The position numbers were made by a program, and so were the translations under genes. The notes beneath the pieces were generated by a model. It searched no databases and was not told the origin of the DNA. It saw only the letters and a program-made list of their open reading frames with translations. From an uncultured Collinsella sp. (GTDB lineage: Bacteria > Actinomycetota > Coriobacteriia > Coriobacteriales > Coriobacteriaceae), in the NCBI GenBank assembly GCA_959605475.1, contig CAUHFS010000022.1, forward strand, positions 1 through 36,414: a DNA stretch of 36,414 bases, written 5' to 3'. This document shows, in pieces, positions 31,721-36,414 of the stretch; position 1 is the first letter of the stretch; the number at the start of each line of letters is the position of its first letter.

Positions 31721-32050
31721 CTATAACGCCGCGGCGATTGCTTCGGTCACAAACTTATTGAGTGACTCGCCCTTCTTTGCCGCCGCCAGTGCTGCCTGCT
31801 TGTGAAGCTCGGAGCCTGTTCTCACATTGAACGAGCCCTTAAAAGCCCGCTCTGGTTCCTTGCCCTTTTCGGCACAAAACTCAAGGTAATCGTCGACGGC
31901 GTCGTGGAAGCATTGCTCCACTTCTTCAGCCGTGGAGCCTTCAAATACAATTGCGTCCCTAATGCCGGCGACCATACCTGTTAGTACATGCTGCTCGGCA
32001 TCGAACTCGACTGGGGCGAAATAGCCCTTGTATGCCAAAACGTTACTCAT
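31721..32050 (-). CDS. hicB: HicB-family antitoxin
   Basis: A 109-residue antitoxin of the HicAB type II module. The N-terminal half has a partial RNase-H-like HicB fold (YKGYFAPVEFDAEQHVLTG, VFEGSTAEEVEQCFHDAV). The C-terminal half is a ribbon-helix-helix DNA-binding domain (GSFNVRTGSELHKQAALAAA and SLNKFVTEAI). It should bind and block HicA and repress the operon promoter. ATG at 32050 is chosen because GGAGG lies 5 bases upstream; an in-frame ATG at 32065 has no proper ribosome site. It overlaps the end of hicA by 8 bases. Confidence 0.92.
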   Translation of the reverse strand: MSNVLAYKGYFAPVEFDAEQHVLTGMVAGIRDAIVFEGSTAEEVEQCFHDAVDDYLEFCAEKGKEPERAFKGSFNVRTGSELHKQAALAAAKKGESLNKFVTEAIAAAL

Positions 32051-32306
32051 GACTGCCTCCGACATCCTGCAGAAATCGAACGATGTTTCGAATTGTCCCC
32101 GCTGTCAATTCGTCAGATGGATGAGGCGCGTGCATCACGAACATCCTGCCATCTGAGGGCCTGTAGAAGCGAATGCGCGATCCGGATGTCTTGCCTTTGC
32201 TGTCCATTTCAAAGCCATATGAGGCCATGACTTTTAAAAAATCGGCATACCGATACGTCGAAGGGCAGCTAAACAGTTGGGCGATGAGTTTATCGGCTCG
32301 AGTCAT
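32043..32306 (-). CDS. hicA: HicA-family toxin (mRNA interferase)
   Basis: An 87-residue HicA-type toxin with a small double-stranded-RNA-binding-like fold, expected to cut mRNA. The region that carries the catalytic His in most HicA proteins (GSH) reads SGSRIRFYR here, with Arg in place of His; HAPHPSDELTAGTIRNIVRF follows and matches the family. This sequence type occurs in other bacteria as a HicA variant, so activity cannot be excluded. The start at 32306 has GAGG about 4 bases upstream. It is cotranscribed with hicB (8-base overlap), toxin first, from the promoter at 32367-32395. Confidence 0.85.
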   Translation of the reverse strand: MTRADKLIAQLFSCPSTYRYADFLKVMASYGFEMDSKGKTSGSRIRFYRPSDGRMFVMHAPHPSDELTAGTIRNIVRFLQDVGGSHE

Positions 32307-32366
32307 CCCGCCTCACATTCTGCAACTATATTCTAGTTGCAATTTAGATCCGATGCAATCACCCAT

Positions 32367-32395
32367 ACTATAGAACATGTGTACGTATAGAACAA
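32367..32395 (-). promoter_or_regulatory. Promoter of hicAB
   Basis: On the minus strand TTGTTC (32395-32390) and TATAGT (32372-32367) are 17 bases apart, a strong match. The spacer and flanks contain two TATAGAACA elements on the plus strand 18 bases apart, which could be the HicB operator. Confidence 0.7.
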
Positions 32396-32402
32396 GTGTT
32401 CG

Positions 32403-32439
32403 AACCACTACAAAGGGGCCTGTCCCCTTTGTAGTGGTT
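32403..32439. repeat. Palindromic intergenic element, copy 3 (GGGGACAGG family)
   Basis: A perfect 16-bp stem, AACCACTACAAAGGGG with CCCCTTTGTAGTGGTT, around CCTGT. The change to CTAC/GTAG is compensated on both sides of the stem, showing that pairing is maintained. It lies between hicA and the end of the M16 peptidase gene. Confidence 0.92.
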
Positions 32440-32452
32440 TTGCTTGCTGTGG

Positions 32453-35400
32453 TTAGCCCATCAGGTCGACTACGTTAAAGCCGGCGTTGCTCTTGGCGAT
32501 GACGTCTCGGCCGCCAAAGACGCAGGTGGGCGACTCGGCTGCGATGCGCGTCACGTCGGCGCCGAGCGAGCGCAGCTCACCGGGCGTGGCGGCGAGCATC
32601 TGGGCGCGGCGCTTCTCGCGCGCATGCGGATCGAGCCCGGCCAGGTAGGTCGTGTTGCGGCGCTTGGTGAGCGCGTACGGCTTCACCGGCGCGTCCATGC
32701 CGCTCACGCAGCTCACGATAAAGCCCTCAAAGGCGGCCTCGTCGGGCTCAAAGCTGCCGAGCCATTCGCCTGCGCGCGCCACGCGCTCAATCGAGGGGTC
32801 GATTGCCGGGTCGCGGTAGGTGTAGAACGCCGTCTGACGCTCGCCGGCCGCGCGGAATCCGCAACCGTACGCACCGCCCTTCACGCGGATCTCGTTCCAC
32901 AGGTAGTCGTAGGAGAGCGCGTTGGCGGCAACCGCCCAGGCGCCCGTCACGTCGAGCCCCAAGCGACGCGGGTCGCACGCGCTTGCCGCAAAGCAGATGT
33001 CGCTGGGGATGACAAAGGCCTCGTGGCGGTCGCGCGGCGTCGGCACCACGAGCGCGTTGCGGCCGGCATCGGTGCCGTGGCCCGCGCCCAGCCCCAGGTC
33101 GCCTGCAGCGGCCCAGTACGCGTCAAAGTCCTCATCGCTGCCGGTAAAGCTCGCCATGCAGCCGCCGGCCACAAAGATGCGGTCTGCCAGCTCGGCAAGC
33201 TTGGCACGCAGGCCGTCCAGGCGTTCGTCAAAGTGCTCGAGCAGATCGCGCAGGAACAGGTAGAAGTCCACGCCCGAAAGCTGCTCGCGCACCACGGCCG
33301 AAGGCGAGCTGTAGCTCATCGCGCGACCGAGCGCCGCCGAGTGGCCGTTGTTGATAAAGCCCTGCTCAAGCCCAATGCGAATCTGCGTGAGCACGTCGCG
33401 CACGCGGTCGGTGTCGGCATCGAGCAAAAGCGTGCTCGACCACACCTCGCGCGGCAGGCTCGCCAGCGCATCGATCTTCTCGGACAGGGCGCCGGCGCTC
33501 ACCAGCAGGTAGGGGCGCACGCCGTCCACGTCGGGCTGGGTCATGACCTCGGTCGTAAAGCTCAAAAAGCCCAGCTTGCCAGCGAGCAAGTTGTCGAGCT
33601 CCTCGGCAGAGTGCTCGCGCGTGGGCAGCTGTTTGAGCAGGCGGCAGAGCAGCGTCACATAGGGCAGGTCCTCAAACGCGACGCAGCTCAGGTCGAAATA
33701 CTGCATGGCGTAGGCCAGGCGGTTGGTAGGGATGTCGTGGCGCAGACAGACGATGGGCGCGGTCGTGTCCACGACCAGCGGCGGCTCGGGGCGCGCCTCG
33801 CCAATGTCGGACACGCGCAGGCGCGGCAGCGCGGCCTTGGCCTCGGGCGTGTCTTCCGCCTCCTGCGCGGCACGCAGCGCGGCCGTGCGCTCGACCACGT
33901 CGGCCAGCTCGGCATCGGTCATGGCATCGCGCTTGGCTGCCAGCTCGGCGGCCTCGGCACCCTCCGAACCCTCGGCGGCGTCCACCGGCACCAGCTCGAC
34001 CAGTGCCATGTGATCGTTCTGCAGCACGAGCTCGCGCAGCAGGTCCTCAAAGTAGCTGCTGTCCAGCTCGCCACGCAGCTCCTCGTACACCGGGCCGTAC
34101 TTGAGCGCCAGCGTCGCGGCGTCGTCATCGTAGAGCCACGTGCTCAGCGCGTCGCACGCAATGGCCACGCCGTCGGCGATACCGTAGTCGCGCTGGCGCA
34201 GGTCGTATTCGTTGCTGCTGATGATGGCTTCTAGGCGCTCGCGCGGAACGCCGTGCTCGCACAGGTCGCGGCAGGCGTCCTGGAACACGCGGCGCAGCTC
34301 GCGCGCCACGCCGGGCTGCGCGTTTTGCAGCATGATGAGCTCGTAGGGCTGCAGGCTTTCGGCCGCGGTGTAGCTCACCACGTTGCCGCCCAGGCCGGCG
34401 GCCAGAATGGCCTTCTTAACCGGCGCTTCGTTGGAACCCAGCAGCGCCTCGAACAGGATATCCGCCGCGATCGTACGCTTGCGGTCGAGCGCGCTGCCCA
34501 GCACCAGGCCCAGGCCCACTAGGGCGTTCTCGGGCGTGGTGGCCATCTCGACGCGCTTATACTCGCAGGTCACAGGCTCCTGCACGCCCAGTGGATTGGG
34601 CGCCAGCGTGGACGGGTCCTCGCCGGCGGCAACGGCAGCGTCCATGCGGCGGCTCGCGGCACTCGGCTGCGACAGATAGCGCTCGTCCAAAAAGGCAAGC
34701 GCGCGGTCAACGTCCAGGTTGCCGTAGAGCGTGATGTAGGAGTTGGAAGGATTGTAGTGGCGTGCGTGCGTGTCCAGGAACTGCTCGTAGGTGAGCGCGG
34801 GAATCGCACGTGGGTCGCCGCCGCTCTCGTGCGCATAGGCGGTGTCGGGATAGAGCGCGGCGTTGACGGCGTCGTCCAGCACGCTCATGGGGTCGGACAG
34901 CGCGCCCTTCATCTCGTTGAACACCACGCCGTTATAACGCAGCGTGCCCTCGCGCAGGCTCGCGGAGTTGTCGCCGCCCTCGCCCTCGACGTCTTCCGGC
35001 AGGTCCAGCTCGTAGTGCCAGCCCTCCTGCTCAAAAATGGTGGGCTTGGTATAGATGGCCGGGTTGAACACCGCGTCCAGGTACACGTCCATCAGGTTGT
35101 ACAGATCCTGCTCGTTGGTGGTGGCAACGGGGTAGATGGTCTTGTCGGGGTAGGTCATGGCGTTGAGGAACGTCTGCATGGAGCTCTTGATCAGGTCGAC
35201 AAACGGCTCCTTGACGGGAAACTTGGCCGACCCGCACAGCACCGAGTGCTCAAGAATATGGAACACGCCGGTGGAATCGGCCGGCGGCGTCTTAAAGCCA
35301 ATGGCAAAGGCCTTGTTTTCGTCGTCGCATGCCAGGTACAGCAGGCGAGCGCCCGATGCGGTGTGGCGCAGCACATAGGCGTCTGAGTCGAGCTCGGGCA

Positions 35401-35497
35401 CGGTCTCGCAGCGCTCGACGGCAAAGCCGTGGCAGGTAGTGCCGGGCACCAGCAGTGCGGCGGCAGCGGCGCGCGGGTCGGTTGAGGTGGTGGGCAT
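32453..35497 (-). CDS. M16C-family zinc metallopeptidase (insulinase / presequence-protease type)
   Basis: A 1014-residue peptidase of the M16C group (PreP/Cym1/falcilysin type), which degrades unfolded peptides inside a closed two-half chamber. The inverted zinc motif H80-x-x-E83-H84 (FHILEHSVLCGS) starts the catalytic half, and NGVVFNEMKGALSDP supplies the third-ligand region. The second half is non-catalytic and includes NEIRVKGGAYGCGF, the substrate-binding R-Y type region. No signal peptide is seen, so it is probably cytoplasmic. The start at 35497 has AAGGAGA 7 bases upstream; an earlier in-frame start at 35560 would overlap the -10 box. Confidence 0.94.
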   Translation of the reverse strand: MPTTSTDPRAAAAALLVPGTTCHGFAVERCETVPELDSDAYVLRHTASGARLLYLACDDENKAFAIGFKTPPADSTGVFHILEHSVLCGSAKFPVKEPFVDLIKSSMQTFLNAMTYPDKTIYPVATTNEQDLYNLMDVYLDAVFNPAIYTKPTIFEQEGWHYELDLPEDVEGEGGDNSASLREGTLRYNGVVFNEMKGALSDPMSVLDDAVNAALYPDTAYAHESGGDPRAIPALTYEQFLDTHARHYNPSNSYITLYGNLDVDRALAFLDERYLSQPSAASRRMDAAVAAGEDPSTLAPNPLGVQEPVTCEYKRVEMATTPENALVGLGLVLGSALDRKRTIAADILFEALLGSNEAPVKKAILAAGLGGNVVSYTAAESLQPYELIMLQNAQPGVARELRRVFQDACRDLCEHGVPRERLEAIISSNEYDLRQRDYGIADGVAIACDALSTWLYDDDAATLALKYGPVYEELRGELDSSYFEDLLRELVLQNDHMALVELVPVDAAEGSEGAEAAELAAKRDAMTDAELADVVERTAALRAAQEAEDTPEAKAALPRLRVSDIGEARPEPPLVVDTTAPIVCLRHDIPTNRLAYAMQYFDLSCVAFEDLPYVTLLCRLLKQLPTREHSAEELDNLLAGKLGFLSFTTEVMTQPDVDGVRPYLLVSAGALSEKIDALASLPREVWSSTLLLDADTDRVRDVLTQIRIGLEQGFINNGHSAALGRAMSYSSPSAVVREQLSGVDFYLFLRDLLEHFDERLDGLRAKLAELADRIFVAGGCMASFTGSDEDFDAYWAAAGDLGLGAGHGTDAGRNALVVPTPRDRHEAFVIPSDICFAASACDPRRLGLDVTGAWAVAANALSYDYLWNEIRVKGGAYGCGFRAAGERQTAFYTYRDPAIDPSIERVARAGEWLGSFEPDEAAFEGFIVSCVSGMDAPVKPYALTKRRNTTYLAGLDPHAREKRRAQMLAATPGELRSLGADVTRIAAESPTCVFGGRDVIAKSNAGFNVVDLMG

Positions 35498-35549
35498 ATG
35501 CAGTCTCCTTTGACGCCCCAGCGGGGGCGAATCGAGTCGAATCTTCGAG

Positions 35550-35555
35550 AGTATA
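35550..35555 (-). promoter_or_regulatory. Candidate -10 box of the M16 peptidase gene
   Basis: TATACT on the minus strand, 52 bases before the start. The leader contains a GCCCC/GGGGC hairpin (35515-35528). No clear -35. Confidence 0.4.
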
Positions 35556-35599
35556 CCCATATGGGGCCGCGGCTCTGCGGCGAACTGAAGACGATGCTG

Positions 35600-36280
35600 G
35601 CTGATTGGGCGAGGTCTTTTTCAGATTGTCGCACGAGAGTTGGATATCCCGACGGACGAGCGTGGATATTCGGATGAAATAAGCCGCTGCAGGCTCAAAA
35701 ACCGTCCAATTATCCACTCCCGCACAGCTCTCGTTTCTAAACCGTGGGACAAGAGATAGACGAGAGACGTATACGAGAGGTGGCTGTGCCGCAAAGAGCC
35801 AAACAATTAATAGTGCTGTTTGGCTGGTGATTGTTTTTCAGTAAAAACAGTTACGAATAAAGCAAGTTGCAAACAGTTGGCCCCTTATTTCGTGTTCATT
35901 TTTAAGGCGAAAAATTGCCGTCATATGATCGGACGAGTTTCAACGATTGCGATTTAGTATTTGGCGCGGATGCGGTCGATTCCGATGAAACGCTAGTTGA
36001 CCACGCGGTAGATTGCGCTTTCTCCCAGACGCCCCGGGCAATGCGCAATAAGCCAGATAACGAAGCGATTGCCGGCGCGTCTATCCATAGGGAATTCCGG
36101 GAAAGCTTCTGCGGACAGTCAAAAAATTTGTCGGTCCCAAGCGAATTAAAGGTATTTGCATAAGACGTCATTTAACTAGAGACGATGCATATTGAATCGT
36201 TCAATGAACTTGCACGCTGTGTCCAACAACGCCGATTGTTGTTTTAAGGGGCTTGATGAAAGAACAGAACCAAAATAATA
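35600..36280. other. AT-richer intergenic stretch without a convincing gene
   Basis: This region is visibly lower in GC than the rest of the window. ACGAGAG occurs at 35633, 35760 and 35773 and inverted at 35728. An imperfect inverted repeat spans about 35665-35717. A 9-bp hairpin (AGCCAAACA/TGTTTGGCT) is at 35797-35825. Two overlapping short frames (35915-36163 plus, 82 codons; 35902-36171 minus, 89 codons) lack good ribosome sites and recognisable features. They may be remnants. Confidence 0.5.
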
Positions 36281-36281
36281 C

Positions 36282-36309
36282 TTGCATAGTTAGTTATATA
36301 AAGTATTAT
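36282..36309 (+). promoter_or_regulatory. Promoter of the gene at the right edge
   Basis: TTGCAT (36282-36287) and TATTAT (36304-36309) are 16 bases apart. Confidence 0.55.
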
Positions 36310-36317
36310 AACGTTAT
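36308..36317. promoter_or_regulatory. ATAACG-type palindromic operator
   Basis: ATAACGTTAT is a perfect 10-base palindrome overlapping the -10 box. Its half-site ATAACG is the motif seen before the EamA gene, the PTS operon and GntR2. Confidence 0.5.
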
Positions 36318-36359
36318 GGGATGAATGAAGGGTTCATCTAAGTGAGTTAGGAGTAAGGG

Positions 36360-36414
36360 ATGTTCAATTTCGATGAGCCTCGTTACGAGAAGGTTGTGAG
36401 CGATGCCCTCGCTC
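36360..36414 (+). CDS. Start of a gene cut by the window edge, possibly a fourth SIS-domain deglycase
   Basis: Only 18 codons are present, reading MFNFDEPRYEKVVSDALA. TTAGGAG lies 6 bases upstream of the ATG, and a promoter with an ATAACG palindrome precedes it. The opening resembles the N-terminus of SIS-domain sugar-amine deglycases, and the operator fits the PTS regulon, but the fragment is too short for a firm call. Confidence 0.4.
   Translation, partial: MFNFDEPRYEKVVSDALA

Noticed and set aside
32444..34234. 596-codon plus-strand open frame opposite the M16 peptidase
   Set aside because: The minus-strand peptidase has the zinc motif and full length; the plus frame is a shadow rich in Arg, Ala, Gln and His.
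35902..36171. Small gene in the AT-richer gap (82 or 89 codons on opposite strands)
   Set aside because: Two frames overlap head-on, neither with a good ribosome site or a recognisable motif; kept only as possible remnants.

Overview
The window looks like chromosome from a Collinsella-type gut actinobacterium (class Coriobacteriia). The basis is high-GC coding DNA, strong purine-rich ribosome sites with ATG, GTG and TTG starts, rubrerythrin and an L-2-hydroxyacid dehydrogenase of anaerobic type, and a mannose-family PTS next to fructosamine-deglycase (SIS) genes. The genus is an inference; no ribosomal RNA is present to settle it.

Left part (1-14160), mostly housekeeping and on the plus strand: tRNA-Asp; an Rrf2 Fe-S-type regulator followed by an unusual MutY-like glycosylase lacking the iron-sulfur cysteines; rubrerythrin; a small one-helix membrane protein; rmuC; an ABC exporter gene broken by a one-base deletion; nth; mfd; a PAP2-family membrane phosphatase; a threonine-aldolase-like PLP enzyme; and a GNAT acetyltransferase. 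DNA repair is over-represented (MutY-like, RmuC, Nth, Mfd, later RecQ).

Middle part (14193-28673), an amino-sugar/Amadori-compound region: three GntR/UTRA (HutC-type) repressors, three FrlB/GfrE/GfrF-type SIS deglycase paralogues, one complete mannose-family PTS (EIIA-EIIB fusion, EIIC, EIID), an EamA exporter, a HAD phosphatase, a YitT-family membrane protein and RecQ. The likely pathway is PTS uptake and phosphorylation of a glycated amino acid or similar aminated sugar, then cleavage to hexose-6-phosphate and amine by a deglycase. All three deglycases keep the catalytic Glu/His pair spaced 16 residues apart. Three operator-like motifs can be read: TGTAT-type repeats between the first GntR and its divergent deglycase, ATAACG-type sites upstream of the EamA gene, the PTS operon, the second GntR gene and the gene cut off at the right edge, and a duplicated 17-mer before the third deglycase.

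Right part (28690-36414): an L-2-hydroxyacid dehydrogenase (minus), metA of the acetyl-CoA type, 5-formyltetrahydrofolate cyclo-ligase (minus), a hicAB toxin-antitoxin pair (minus), a large M16C zinc peptidase (minus), an AT-richer stretch of about 800 bases without a convincing gene, and the first 18 codons of a further gene.

The intergenic DNA is rich in palindromes. Several share a GGGGAC core; three are near-identical hairpins in the same orientation, and two of these bracket hicAB. Other repeats are an 18-bp inverted repeat enclosing 88 bp, three tandem 27-bp units, and a palindromic leader shared by two unrelated genes.
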